Of a stretch of DNA of 64,000 nucleotides, positions 53,576 through 62,271 are shown piece by piece. The DNA is taken from positions 8,498 through 72,497 of the forward strand of contig CALANV010000004.1 in assembly GCA_937926175.1 (NCBI GenBank), in the 5' to 3' direction. The translations under genes and the position numbers were made by a program. The notes below the pieces were generated by a model. It saw only the letters and a program-made list of their open reading frames with translations. It was not told the origin of the DNA and made no database searches. Origin of the DNA: an uncultured Rhodospirillales bacterium (GTDB lineage Bacteria > Pseudomonadota > Alphaproteobacteria > CACIAM-22H2). The number at the start of each line of letters is the position of its first letter. Position 1 is the first letter of the stretch.

Positions 53576-55977
53576 CGGCGCTCGCCTACGACGACGGTAC
53601 CGTATCGGGGGTTGGGGCGACTGAGGCCGCCTGCGCGCATTGCGGCACGCCGCTCGCGGCCGGGACCGCGGAGCGGTTCTGCTGTCCGGGTTGTGCGACG
53701 GCCTATCGGTTGATCCATGACCTCGGTCTGGATCAGTTCTATCGCCGCCGTGTGTTTGAAGCGGATGCGCGGCCATTGCGGCCGACGGATGCGGCCGAGG
53801 TCGACTACAGCCCCTATGTGATGGTCGATTCGCAGGGGCAGGCGACGCTCCATCTCATGGTCGATGGGCTTACGTGTGCAGCGTGCGTCTGGTTGATCGA
53901 GGCCGCTTTGGCAAGGGAGTCCGGCATACGGGAGGCACGCGTCAACATGAGTACCCGCCGGCTCACCATCCGTTGGCAAGGGCCGGCGCAGGACGCCGCG
54001 CGCTATGTGGGGCTCGTCACGCAGCTCGGCTTCCGCCTAGCTCCCTTCGACCCGGCACGGCTGCAGTCGACGGCGAGTACGGTCGAGCGGGAGCTTCTGC
54101 GTGCCATGGCCGTTGCCGGCTTCGCCATGGGTAACGTGATGCTGCTGTCCGTGTCGGTCTGGTCCGGTCACGTGTCGGGCATGGGCACGGCGACGCGTGA
54201 CTTCCTGCACTGGGTCTCGGCCCTGATCGCGCTGCCGGCAATCCTCTATGCGGGCCGGCCGTTCTTCCGCTCGGCAGTCTCGGCCCTCAGTGCAGGCCGC
54301 ACGAACATGGACGTGCCGATCTCCATCGGTGTCCTGCTCGCCACCGGCATCAGCCTGCTCGAGACCGCGACATCCGGCGCACATGCTTACTTTGACTCTG
54401 CAGTCGCGCTGCTGTTCTTCCTCCTGGTTGGTCGCTATCTCGATACCCGCGCGCGCGGTCGCGCGCGATCGGCCGTGGAGCATCTTCTGTCCCTCAGGGC
54501 CAGCGCTGTGACGCTGGTGCGCCCCGACGGCACGACGGTGTCGACCCCGCCGGGCGCCGTCCGGAGCGGGGATATTGTGATGGTCGCCGCGGGAGAGCGC
54601 ATTCCGGTCGACGGTCGGATCGTGCTCGGCCGCTCCGACCTTGATTCGAGCCTCGTCACGGGCGAGAGCGTACCGGCGCCGGCAGCACCGGGGATGGCCG
54701 TATTCGCCGGTATGGTGAACTTGACGGCGCCGTTGCGAATCGAGGTCACGGCAACGGGCGAGCAGACGCTCCTGGCCGAGATCGTGCGGCTGATGGAGAC
54801 GGCGGAGCAGGGCCGGGCACGCTATGTCGCGCTCGCCGACCGCGTCTCGCGCCTCTATGCGCCGGTCGTCCATACCCTGGGGGCCGCGACGTTTCTCGGC
54901 TGGTTCTTCATCGGCGGAATCGGTTGGCAGCCGGCCCTGCTCAACGCCGTCGCGGTACTGATCATCACCTGTCCTTGTGCGCTGGCGCTCGCCGTTCCTG
55001 TCGTTCAGGTGATCGCCACCGGACGCCTCTTGCGCCGCGGCATTCTCCTGAAGTCGGCGACCGCCCTGGAGCGGCTGGCCGAGGTCGACACGGTCGTTTT
55101 CGACAAGACAGGGACTCTCACGCTCGGCCGGCCGGAGCTGGTGCCAAGTCCTGACCATCGGGATGAGGACTTGCGGCTCGCTGCCGGTCTCGCGCAGGCC
55201 AGCCGCCATCCCCTCGCGCGCGCGCTCGTCCGTGCCTGTCCAGAGGCACCGGCCCTCGTTGGCGTGTCCGAGCATCTGGGTCGTGGTTTGTCGATGCCGA
55301 CGGCGGATGGCGAAGTTCGTCTCGGCAGCCGCGCATTCTGCAACGTTCCGGATGCCCTGGCATCGGCGCAGGACGAGGGGCCGGAGCTGTGGTTGGCGCG
55401 ACCTGGCGCTGCGCCGGTTCGCTTCGTGTTCGCGGACCGGTTGCGGCCCGATGCCGCGGAAGCGGTTGCGCGCCTGCGCGCCGCCGGTCTCGCGGTTGAA
55501 CTCCTGTCCGGCGATCGCTCACCGGTGGTGGCCGCGGCGGCGGCAGCGTGCGGCATCGAGACTTGGCACGCCGCAGCGGACCCCGCCGCAAAATGCGCAC
55601 GGCTCGCTGCGCTCGAGGCGGCAGGACGCAAGGTGATGATGGTCGGTGACGGGCTCAACGACGCGCCGGCCCTGGCGGCTGCCCATGTGTCGGTGTCGCC
55701 CGCGACCGCCGCCGACATCAGCCAGGTCGCCGCCGACGCTGTTTTCCAGGGCGATCGGCTCGACGCGGTGGTCGAGCTGTATGTCGTCGCCCGCCGTAGC
55801 GAAAGACTGGTACGGGCCAACCTCGCCCTCGCGATACTCTACAATGTCTTGGCAGTACCGGTTGCGGTGGCGGGGTATGTAACACCGCTGATTGCGGCGC
55901 TGGCGATGTCGTCATCGTCCCTTCTCGTGATCGTCAACGCGCTGCGGCTCGGCCGTGTGAAGGTACGTGCAGCATGA
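53572..55977 (+). CDS. ccoI: Copper-exporting P-type ATPase CcoI (FixI)
   Basis: The 801-residue ATPase delivers copper for the oxidase. In order there are an N-terminal cysteine cluster (CAHCGTPL, FCCPGCATAYRLI), an HMA domain (GLTCAACVW), the CPx helix TCPCALALAVPV, the phosphorylation loop FDKTGTLTLG, and the hinge GDGLNDAPAL. It starts within the ccoH stop and overlaps ccoS. Confidence 0.96.
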   Translation: MTALAYDDGTVSGVGATEAACAHCGTPLAAGTAERFCCPGCATAYRLIHDLGLDQFYRRRVFEADARPLRPTDAAEVDYSPYVMVDSQGQATLHLMVDGLTCAACVWLIEAALARESGIREARVNMSTRRLTIRWQGPAQDAARYVGLVTQLGFRLAPFDPARLQSTASTVERELLRAMAVAGFAMGNVMLLSVSVWSGHVSGMGTATRDFLHWVSALIALPAILYAGRPFFRSAVSALSAGRTNMDVPISIGVLLATGISLLETATSGAHAYFDSAVALLFFLLVGRYLDTRARGRARSAVEHLLSLRASAVTLVRPDGTTVSTPPGAVRSGDIVMVAAGERIPVDGRIVLGRSDLDSSLVTGESVPAPAAPGMAVFAGMVNLTAPLRIEVTATGEQTLLAEIVRLMETAEQGRARYVALADRVSRLYAPVVHTLGAATFLGWFFIGGIGWQPALLNAVAVLIITCPCALALAVPVVQVIATGRLLRRGILLKSATALERLAEVDTVVFDKTGTLTLGRPELVPSPDHRDEDLRLAAGLAQASRHPLARALVRACPEAPALVGVSEHLGRGLSMPTADGEVRLGSRAFCNVPDALASAQDEGPELWLARPGAAPVRFVFADRLRPDAAEAVARLRAAGLAVELLSGDRSPVVAAAAAACGIETWHAAADPAAKCARLAALEAAGRKVMMVGDGLNDAPALAAAHVSVSPATAADISQVAADAVFQGDRLDAVVELYVVARRSERLVRANLALAILYNVLAVPVAVAGYVTPLIAALAMSSSSLLVIVNALRLGRVKVRAA

Positions 55978-56213
55978 ACAGCCTTCTCATCCTGATTCCG
56001 ATCGCAGTGTTTCTAGGGCTTCTCGGTCTCGTCGCGTTCATGTGGGCGCTGCAGAACGGCCAGTTCGATGACCTCGAAGGTGCGGCGTACCGCATCCTTT
56101 TCGATGCGCCCCACGACGACGGCGCGGTTCCTGTCCGTGCGGTACCGACACGCCGACGAGCCGTACCGTTTTCACCGGATTCGCAGGAGAAAGGTCATGG
56201 AGAACGCAGTTAG
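55974..56213 (+). CDS. ccoS: cbb3 oxidase maturation protein CcoS
   Basis: The 79-residue protein has one N-terminal helix (LLILIPIAVFLGLLGLVAFM) and the CcoS-specific NGQFDDLEGAAYRILFD. It is required for heme and copper insertion into CcoN. It overlaps ccoI by four bases and the next small gene by 17. Confidence 0.92.
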   Translation: MNSLLILIPIAVFLGLLGLVAFMWALQNGQFDDLEGAAYRILFDAPHDDGAVPVRAVPTRRRAVPFSPDSQEKGHGERS

Positions 56214-56391
56214 CTTCGTCATCGGCTTCTCAATGGGCGTGGCAGGCCTTCTTGGTTTGTTTCTTGCGTCACGCGCGCACGATCCGGGAATGCATCTGTT
56301 CGGCCTCGCCTTATTCATCTTCGCAGTCATGTTCGACTTCTGGCTGATCAAGCGCCACTACGACGCGCGAGAGGTGCGTGTGACGCCGTAA
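56197..56391 (+). CDS. Small two-helix membrane protein after ccoS
   Basis: The 64-residue protein has two predicted helices (VSFVIGFSMGVAGLLGLFLA and LFGLALFIFAVMFDFWLIKR). It starts at ATG 56197 inside ccoS with AGGAGAAAGG in front, so it is the last member of the cco operon. I do not recognise a named family. Its place suggests a structural or assembly part of the oxidase. Confidence 0.7.
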   Translation: MENAVSFVIGFSMGVAGLLGLFLASRAHDPGMHLFGLALFIFAVMFDFWLIKRHYDAREVRVTP

Positions 56392-56913
56392 GGCGAACGC
56401 GGGCCGTCACGACAATCGGTGGCAGTTCCTTGGCGCGCATTGTTGCCTCGGCTTCCGCCGTACGTCCGCGCTTCTCCGCGTGCAAATGCGGCCGGCTGCG
56501 AGGGGTCGCCGCCATGCGCCGTGTGCATCGGAATGATGTCATTCCGAATGACGGCGTACATGCTGACAGGCATCTAGGAAGGCACTGCCATCCGACGAGG
56601 TCGTCGTAGCGGACACGCCGGATAGCTCAGGCTATCCCCGCGACGGAGGCGGCCGAAAGGCCAGGACGCTCGTCCGGTCGGACGAGGGCATCCGGTTCTG
56701 GCTCGACTGTTTGCCAAGTAGCGCCTAGTCCGCCCCCGTCGCGTATACCTGCAAATGACGGCTCGGGCACGGCGTAGGTCGTTGGTCGGCACAAGACGGC
56801 ACGTGTCTCGGGGTGGCATCGGAGGCCGGCGGGACGGTCCTGCCAAGATCTTGGCACATCGCGCAAATTATGCGAATTGGAGCTCAAGACCTCTGAACAA
56901 ATTGCGGCGCTCC
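56392..56913 (+). other. Intergenic region between the cco operon and fixL
   Basis: These 520 bases hold no convincing gene. At 56530-56552 three heptamers follow one another (GGAATGA, TCATTCC, GAATGAC) and form two overlapping inverted repeats, a possible operator of unknown owner. Confidence 0.5.
56530..56552. repeat. Overlapping inverted repeats, operator-like
   Basis: GGAATGA-TG-TCATTCC is a perfect dyad, and TCATTCC is followed directly by GAATGAC to make a second, overlapping dyad (GTCATTC-C-GAATGAC at 56538-56552). It lies 362 bp before fixL and 139 bp after the last cco gene. Confidence 0.6.
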
Positions 56914-58419
56914 ATGCCTTCCGACCAGACCGACAGCCGGTTGCGGGCGATTATCGAGACCTCTGTCGATGGGATCGTGATCATCGACACGAAGGGTCTC
57001 ATCCGGCTCTACAATCCGGCATGTGAGCGGCTGTTCGGCTATGCCGTCCATGAAGTGCTTGGCCGGAACGTCAGCATGCTCATGCCGGAGCCGTACTGCA
57101 GCGAGCACGACGGTTATATCCGGCGCTACCTGCACACCGGCGAGAAGCGCATGATCGGTATTGGGCGGGAGGTGCTGGGCCGGCGCAAGGACGGCACGGT
57201 CTTTCCCATGCATCTTTCCGTCGGTGAGGGCGAAGAGAACGGCGAACGCATCTTCGTCGGCATCGTCCGTGACCTCACGTCACAGCGGGAGATGAATACG
57301 GCCCTGCAGCAGCGCGAGGCGCATCTTCGGTCCATCATCGAAACCGCCCCGGACGCACTGATCGTCATTGACGAGCGGGGGTTGATCGACTCGTTCAGTC
57401 CCGCGGCGGAGCGGCTTTTCGGCTATTCGGCGGCCGAGGTTCTCGGCCGGAACGTCAGCATGCTCATGCCCTCGCCGCATCGCGAGCTGCACGACAGTTA
57501 TATCCGCCGCTATCTGGAGACGGGTGAGAAGCGCATCATCGGAATCGGCCGGGTCGTCGTCGGGCTACGTAAGGATGGAACGACCTTCCCCATGGAGCTG
57601 GCGGTCGGGGAAGTGAACTCCGCTGGCCGCCGCCAGTTCACGGGATTCGTGCGCGATCTGACGGAGCGTCAGAAAAGCCAGAAGAGGCTTCAGGAGCTAC
57701 AGAACGAGCTGATCCATGTCGCGCGCTTGAGCGAATTGGGACAGATGGCCTCGGCGCTGGCGCATGAGCTCAATCAGCCGTTGACGGCGATCTCGAATTA
57801 TCTTCAGGCTGGGCGACGCATCATGAGTATGTCGGGCGGCGACGTCGCGAAGCTGTCCGAAATCATGGAGAAGGCGACCGTACAGTCCAACCGTGCCGGC
57901 CAGATCATCCGGCGCCTACGCCAGTTCGTCGAGAAGGGCGAAACCGAGCGCCACGTCGAGAACCTCAACAAGGTCGTGGAGGAGGCGACGGCTCTTGCCC
58001 TCGTGGGCGCCAAGGAGCTCGGCGTGAAACCTTCGCTCGAGCTGGATCCGAGCTACCGTCGTGTCCTGATCGACAAGATTCAAGTTCAACAGGTCGTGTT
58101 GAATCTGGTCCGCAATGCGATCGAAGCGGTTGCGACGTGCGAGCGGCGCGAAGTGGTCGTCATCACCGGCGTCGAGGACGGCATGGCGATCGTTCGCGTC
58201 AGAGACACGGGGCCTGGCCTCGCCAAAGAAGTCCAGGATAACCTTTTCCAGCCATTTGTGACGACGAAACCGAAAGGGATGGGCCTCGGCCTGTCGATCT
58301 GCCGATCCATCGTCGAGGCGCAAGGCGGGCGTCTCTGGGCCACGCCAAATCCGGATCATGGCGTGACGTTTTCCTTCACGCTGCCGCTGGCGGAAAAGGA
58401 GGGGGATGACGGTGGATGA
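56914..58419 (+). CDS. fixL: Oxygen-sensing histidine kinase FixL with two heme-type PAS domains
   Basis: The 501-residue soluble kinase has no membrane helices. Two PAS domains follow each other (about residues 7-120 and 135-250). Each has the FixL heme pocket: EHDGYIRRY with His65 and GIGREV with Arg85 in the first, LHDSYIRRY with His193 and GIGRVV with Arg213 in the second. These equal heme ligand His200 and Arg220 of Bradyrhizobium FixL. The kinase core has the phospho-acceptor in ALAHELNQPL (His284), then NLVRNAIEA, DTGPGL and GMGLGLSI. Oxygen loss should activate it to phosphorylate FixJ. ATG 56914 begins just before the first PAS domain. Confidence 0.95.
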   Translation: MPSDQTDSRLRAIIETSVDGIVIIDTKGLIRLYNPACERLFGYAVHEVLGRNVSMLMPEPYCSEHDGYIRRYLHTGEKRMIGIGREVLGRRKDGTVFPMHLSVGEGEENGERIFVGIVRDLTSQREMNTALQQREAHLRSIIETAPDALIVIDERGLIDSFSPAAERLFGYSAAEVLGRNVSMLMPSPHRELHDSYIRRYLETGEKRIIGIGRVVVGLRKDGTTFPMELAVGEVNSAGRRQFTGFVRDLTERQKSQKRLQELQNELIHVARLSELGQMASALAHELNQPLTAISNYLQAGRRIMSMSGGDVAKLSEIMEKATVQSNRAGQIIRRLRQFVEKGETERHVENLNKVVEEATALALVGAKELGVKPSLELDPSYRRVLIDKIQVQQVVLNLVRNAIEAVATCERREVVVITGVEDGMAIVRVRDTGPGLAKEVQDNLFQPFVTTKPKGMGLGLSICRSIVEAQGGRLWATPNPDHGVTFSFTLPLAEKEGDDGG

Positions 58420-59026
58420 CGCGACCGTGTTCGTGATCGACGACGACGAGGCCGTACGGGACTCCGTTTCGTTGTTGCTCGAGTCGGCCGGATACCGGGT
58501 TCGAACGTACGAGTCCGGACGCCTGTTCCTGGAGGAAGCGGCGTCGCTCCCCTTCGGTTGCGCCGTGATCGATGTCCGCATGCCCGACATCGACGGCCTC
58601 GAGCTTCAAGATGCGCTGCGCGCACGGGGCATTGATATCCCGATCGTTATCATGACGGGCCATGGCGACGTGCCGATGGCCGTTCGCGCGATGCGGGCCG
58701 GGGCGGTTGATTTCGTCGAGAAACCTTTTGCCGATCACGTCATCCTCGATAGCGTCAAGCGCGCGCTGGCGCTGGCCCGGGAGCGGCAACGTCAGGCCGC
58801 TCAGCTGGCCGCCATTCGGTGTCGGGTCGAGGCACTTACGCCGCGCGAACGCGAGGTCATGGATCAGCTCGTGCTCGGGCATCCGAACAAGGTCATCGCC
58901 GCTCGTCTCAACATCAGTCCGCGCACGGTCGAGATTCACCGGGCCCGTGTCATGGAAAAGATGCAGGCACGGAGTCTTTCCGAACTCGTGCGCATGGCGC
59001 TGGCGATCGGTGTCGTGCCGGAATAA
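58406..59026 (+). CDS. fixJ: Response regulator FixJ
   Basis: The 206-residue regulator has a receiver domain (FVIDDDEAVRDSV; phospho-acceptor Asp56 in AVIDVRMPDIDG; Lys in VEKPFADH) and a LuxR-type helix-turn-helix (LTPREREVMDQLVLGHPNK, INISPRTVEIHRARVM-like). The start overlaps the end of fixL by 14 bases. It should activate the fixK-type gene 330 bp downstream. Confidence 0.95.
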   Translation: MTVDDATVFVIDDDEAVRDSVSLLLESAGYRVRTYESGRLFLEEAASLPFGCAVIDVRMPDIDGLELQDALRARGIDIPIVIMTGHGDVPMAVRAMRAGAVDFVEKPFADHVILDSVKRALALARERQRQAAQLAAIRCRVEALTPREREVMDQLVLGHPNKVIAARLNISPRTVEIHRARVMEKMQARSLSELVRMALAIGVVPE

Positions 59027-59356
59027 GGCGGGGCATTCACCACGGGTTGATGTGAAAGGGCTGAAGCGCCGATCCGCGCGATTCGGGACGGTGACCCGGA
59101 AACGGGGCGGCACAAGGTCGCGATACGGCGGGGCCCCCGGCGAATCGGTTCCCGGGAACCCGCCACCCCGAAAAAGAACGTTGGCGCACCAGGGCCGCCA
59201 CCCCCTCAGACCAACACCTTCCGCGAACGGGGTCCGGAGAGGCGGTAAGTGATTCGGCATACGTAGAATTCCTTACGTAATGAACCGAATTTCTGGATCG
59301 GGGCCTCCAGGGTACTGATCCGGGGTACGGAGATACATCGGGAAAGCGAGGGAAGC
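59027..59356 (+). other. fixJ-fixK intergenic region
   Basis: These 330 bases carry the three 14-bp repeats at 59245-59286 and no other gene. Confidence 0.55.
59245..59286 (+). promoter_or_regulatory. Three phased 14-bp repeats, candidate FixJ operators of fixK
   Basis: Three consecutive 14-base units begin GTAAGTGA, ATACGTAG and TTACGTAA and share TA(A/C)GT at the same phase. The cores resemble the GTAMGTAG type of site I recall for FixJ. They end 70 bp before the fixK-type start codon. Confidence 0.5.
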
Positions 59357-60037
59357 ATGTTCCAAGCGAGTCTTCGTGCCCGCTCAGACCATACGAACGC
59401 CGTCGTGACCGCGACGGGCTCGATGCCGGAAGTTGCGGCGCTCGAGAAGATCGGGACGCGGATGACGCTGGAGCGTGGCAAGGCACTGTTTCACGAAGGG
59501 GATCCGGCCGACCACGTTTACAAGGTCGTGAATGGCGCGATCCGCACCTCGCGGCTGATGTCGGACGGGCGCCGCTATGTCTTGGATTTTCTGTTTCCCG
59601 GCGATTTTGTCGGCATCAACGAGGACTCGGTCCGCACGATGACGGCCGAGGCGATCTGCGAGACGGTCTTGATGCGCTATCCGCGTCGGCTTTTCGAGGC
59701 GGTTGTCGAGGAGGACCGCGGGTTGGGGCGCTTGGTCTATGCGGCCCTGTGCGACGGCCTCGCCTCCGCCCAGGACCGAATGCTGCTTTTGGGCCGCAAG
59801 ACGGCGATAGAGCGGATTGCAAGCTTCTTGCTCATGATGGCAGATCGCCGACCCGATGGCCGGGTAGAGTTGCCGATGACACGCGCGGACATCGCCGACT
59901 ATCTGGGGCTTACGGTCGAGACGGTGAGCCGCATTCTCTCTCAGCTCAAAGCCGAAGGCGTGATCGCGATGCGGGAGCCGACGCGCATCGTCCTTGTTCG
60001 CCGCGCCAAGCTCGAATCCCTTGCGGACGGAGCCTGA
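59357..60037 (+). CDS. fixK: Crp/Fnr-family activator, FixK type
   Basis: The 226-residue protein has a cyclic-nucleotide-fold sensor domain and a C-terminal helix-turn-helix (TRADIADYLGLTVETVSRIL). The recognition helix has the E-x2-x-SR pattern that reads TTGAT half-sites. The N-terminus lacks the cysteine cluster of FNR, so it does not sense oxygen by Fe-S; as in FixK, control comes through FixLJ. It is the probable activator at the TTGAT-N4-ATCAA boxes found from 40.3 to 61 kb. Confidence 0.9.
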   Translation: MFQASLRARSDHTNAVVTATGSMPEVAALEKIGTRMTLERGKALFHEGDPADHVYKVVNGAIRTSRLMSDGRRYVLDFLFPGDFVGINEDSVRTMTAEAICETVLMRYPRRLFEAVVEEDRGLGRLVYAALCDGLASAQDRMLLLGRKTAIERIASFLLMMADRRPDGRVELPMTRADIADYLGLTVETVSRILSQLKAEGVIAMREPTRIVLVRRAKLESLADGA

Positions 60038-60383
60038 CCGTAAGGGCGGTACGAAACCCGGATGGGCTGGCCAAATCGGCCATCCGACCGGACGGATTGA
60101 CGACGGCTGTTTCCGGTCGTCGCATGCGTGGAAGTAGCCGGCGGTAAGTGCCGGCGAACCAAGTCACTCGTCGTTCAATCAATTATTTGCAACCATCGCC
60201 CGCGTCGCCCTGGCGCTCGAGGGAACGGCGAGCGCGGAGCCTGCGCCAGCCCGTGAAAAAGTCAAGCTGGGGCCTGCCATACAAGCCCATCGGCCGTAAT
60301 TCGGTTTGCGATGGATCAAAGCGCGGCGGGCCGCATTGTCGCAAATTATGATTGTTGAGCCGATCACGCTCGCCGGCATTCAG
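60038..60383 (+). other. Intergenic region before the small cytochrome c gene
   Basis: These 346 bases hold the FNR-like box at 60306-60319 and otherwise nothing I can support. Confidence 0.45.
60306..60319 (+). promoter_or_regulatory. FNR/FixK-like box ahead of the cytochrome c gene
   Basis: TTGCGATGGATCAA has a perfect right half and a degenerate left half. At -41.5 it starts transcription near 60354, which favours the ATG at 60384 over the one at 60348. Confidence 0.5.
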
Positions 60384-60692
60384 ATGGCTGGTCGACGTTT
60401 ATGCATCTCCATACTCCTCAGCCATGCGATCGTATTCTCGGCGTATGCCGCGGGCGATCCGGTGGAAGGCCGGCGAATGTCAAAACGCTGGTGCGCTTCC
60501 TGCCATGCTGTGGGACCGGAGGGCCGGGGAAGCGACACGGCACCGAGTTTCGCCGCCATCGCGCAGCGACGCGACGTGACGTATCTGCAGGCGTTTCTAT
60601 CGCGACCGCATCCGCCGATGCCACGTGTCCAACTCTCGCGCCAGGAGATCGATGACCTGATCGCCTATATCGAGGCGCAGCAGCTCCGGTAG
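60384..60692 (+). CDS. Small periplasmic cytochrome c
   Basis: The 102-residue protein has a Sec signal (RRLCISILLSHAIVFSAYAA) and one class I heme c domain: WCASCHAVGPEG gives CxxCH, and the methionine of HPPMPRVQLS is the likely sixth ligand. It is a probable electron donor to cbb3 oxidase or nitrogen-oxide enzymes. The start at 60384 is chosen for its proper signal peptide and box geometry. Confidence 0.88.
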   Translation: MAGRRLCISILLSHAIVFSAYAAGDPVEGRRMSKRWCASCHAVGPEGRGSDTAPSFAAIAQRRDVTYLQAFLSRPHPPMPRVQLSRQEIDDLIAYIEAQQLR

Positions 60693-61063
60693 CGATACTT
60701 CTTTGTCGCTGGTCCGTACCGGCCGTATCAGGGCGCCGGGTGCACGCTCGCCCATATCCGCGCTTCGTGCATCCGGCGCACGCAAGTCGCCCGATCCTGT
60801 TTCGAGCATGTCGTAGACCCGCCCCGAAGAAAAGGGGGGCGATTGCCGCTTTTTCGACCGGGAGGACTCGGAACCGGGTTACATGGATGCGGTTTTCGTT
60901 GAATGCCACGCTGGTTCGCCGGACCGGCTAGCTGCCAAGCTCGACTTGCACTTGGTCCGATCGGCCCGATCCGAACTTGATCGAGTTCAGTGCATGTTCG
61001 ACGCGCGGTCGGGAGAATTCGGCGTCGGGGGGGGCAATCGCTGCCGTGGAGGGTCGAGCCGTC
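60693..61063 (+). other. Intergenic region before the alcohol dehydrogenase gene
   Basis: These 371 bases carry a weak FNR-like box at 60977-60990 and no supported gene. Confidence 0.45.
60977..60990 (+). promoter_or_regulatory. Weak FNR/FixK-like box
   Basis: TTGATCGAGTTCAG has a perfect left half and two mismatches on the right. The predicted leader to the ATG at 61064 is 39 bases. Confidence 0.35.
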
Positions 61064-62137
61064 ATGCCGAAGATGAAAGCAGCCGTATTCGTCGAACCGG
61101 GTCGGATCACGCTCGATGAGAGGCCGGTCCCCGATGTCGGTCCGCTGGATGCACTCTTACGCGTCACGACGACGACGATCTGCGGCACCGACGTACACAT
61201 TCTCAAGGGCGAGTACCCGGTTCGCAAAGGATTGATCGTCGGCCACGAGCCCGTCGGCGTGATCGAGAAGCTTGGTTCAGCCGTAAAGGGCTATCGCGAA
61301 GGTCAGCGCGTCATCGGCGGTGCCATCACGCCGTCAGGATACAGCAACGCTTCGCTATGCGGCGACCACGCCCAGGACGGCGCCGACACGGCACATGGTT
61401 GGAAACCCATAGGCGGCTGGAAGTTCGGCAACACGATCGATGGTTGCCAGGCCGAGTACGTCCTTGTTCCGGACGCAATGGCGAACCTGAGTCCGATCCC
61501 CGACGGCCTCACGGACGAGGAGGTCCTGATGTGTCCGGACATCATGTCGACCGGCTTTGCCGGCGCCGAGAGTGGAAACGTGCGTATCGGTGACACGGTG
61601 GCGATCTTCGCGCAGGGACCGATCGGATTGTGCGCAACGCTCGGTGCCCGACTCATGGGGGCTACGACCATCATTGCCGTCGAAACGGTGCCCGAGCGGA
61701 TTGCCATGGCCACACGCCTTGGGGCAGACCACGTCGTCGATTTCCGTAAAGTGGATGTCGTGGAAGAGATCCGCAAACTCACGGGCGGGCGTGGGGTCGA
61801 TGTTGCGATCGAGGCCTTGGGGACACAGGCGACATTCGAGGCCGGCCTGCGGGTACTGCGCCCGGGCGGTACGCTCTCAAGCCTCGGTGTCTACTCGGGC
61901 AACCTGACCATTCCGATGGACGCATTCGCGGCGGGGCTCGGCGACCATAGGATCGTCACGACGCTGTGCCCCGGTGGCAAGGAGCGAATGCGACGCCTCA
62001 TGAATGTCGTTGCCGCGGGACGTGCCGACCTGCGTTCACTCGTGACGCACCGCTTCAAACTCGACGACATCGAGACGGCATATGAGCTCTTCGCCAATCA
62101 GCGCGACGGCGTCCTCAAGGTCGCGATCACGCCCTGA
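61064..62137 (+). CDS. Zinc-dependent NAD(P) alcohol dehydrogenase, secondary-alcohol type
   Basis: The 357-residue medium-chain dehydrogenase has catalytic zinc ligands in TICGTDVH and VGHEPVGVIE. The four-cysteine structural zinc loop is missing, and it has GGWKFGNTIDGCQAEY in the place where Clostridium/Thermoanaerobacter secondary alcohol dehydrogenases have a matching WKF stretch. The coenzyme fold shows AQGPIGLCATLGARLMGA. It may reoxidise NADH under low oxygen. Start ATG 61064 gives MPKMKAAVF. The pncB gene follows after 134 bp. Confidence 0.9.
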   Translation: MPKMKAAVFVEPGRITLDERPVPDVGPLDALLRVTTTTICGTDVHILKGEYPVRKGLIVGHEPVGVIEKLGSAVKGYREGQRVIGGAITPSGYSNASLCGDHAQDGADTAHGWKPIGGWKFGNTIDGCQAEYVLVPDAMANLSPIPDGLTDEEVLMCPDIMSTGFAGAESGNVRIGDTVAIFAQGPIGLCATLGARLMGATTIIAVETVPERIAMATRLGADHVVDFRKVDVVEEIRKLTGGRGVDVAIEALGTQATFEAGLRVLRPGGTLSSLGVYSGNLTIPMDAFAAGLGDHRIVTTLCPGGKERMRRLMNVVAAGRADLRSLVTHRFKLDDIETAYELFANQRDGVLKVAITP

Positions 62138-62271
62138 CGGCAGCAATCGGGGAGCCTGTCGTGCTTTTCTCATCTAAACCCCGCAAAGCGGTGCGGCCCA
62201 CGCCGTATCCGGGATCTCCATCTTGATTGTCCCGCCAGGATCGGCGTGGGGTGAGTGCGAAAGATCAGCTC

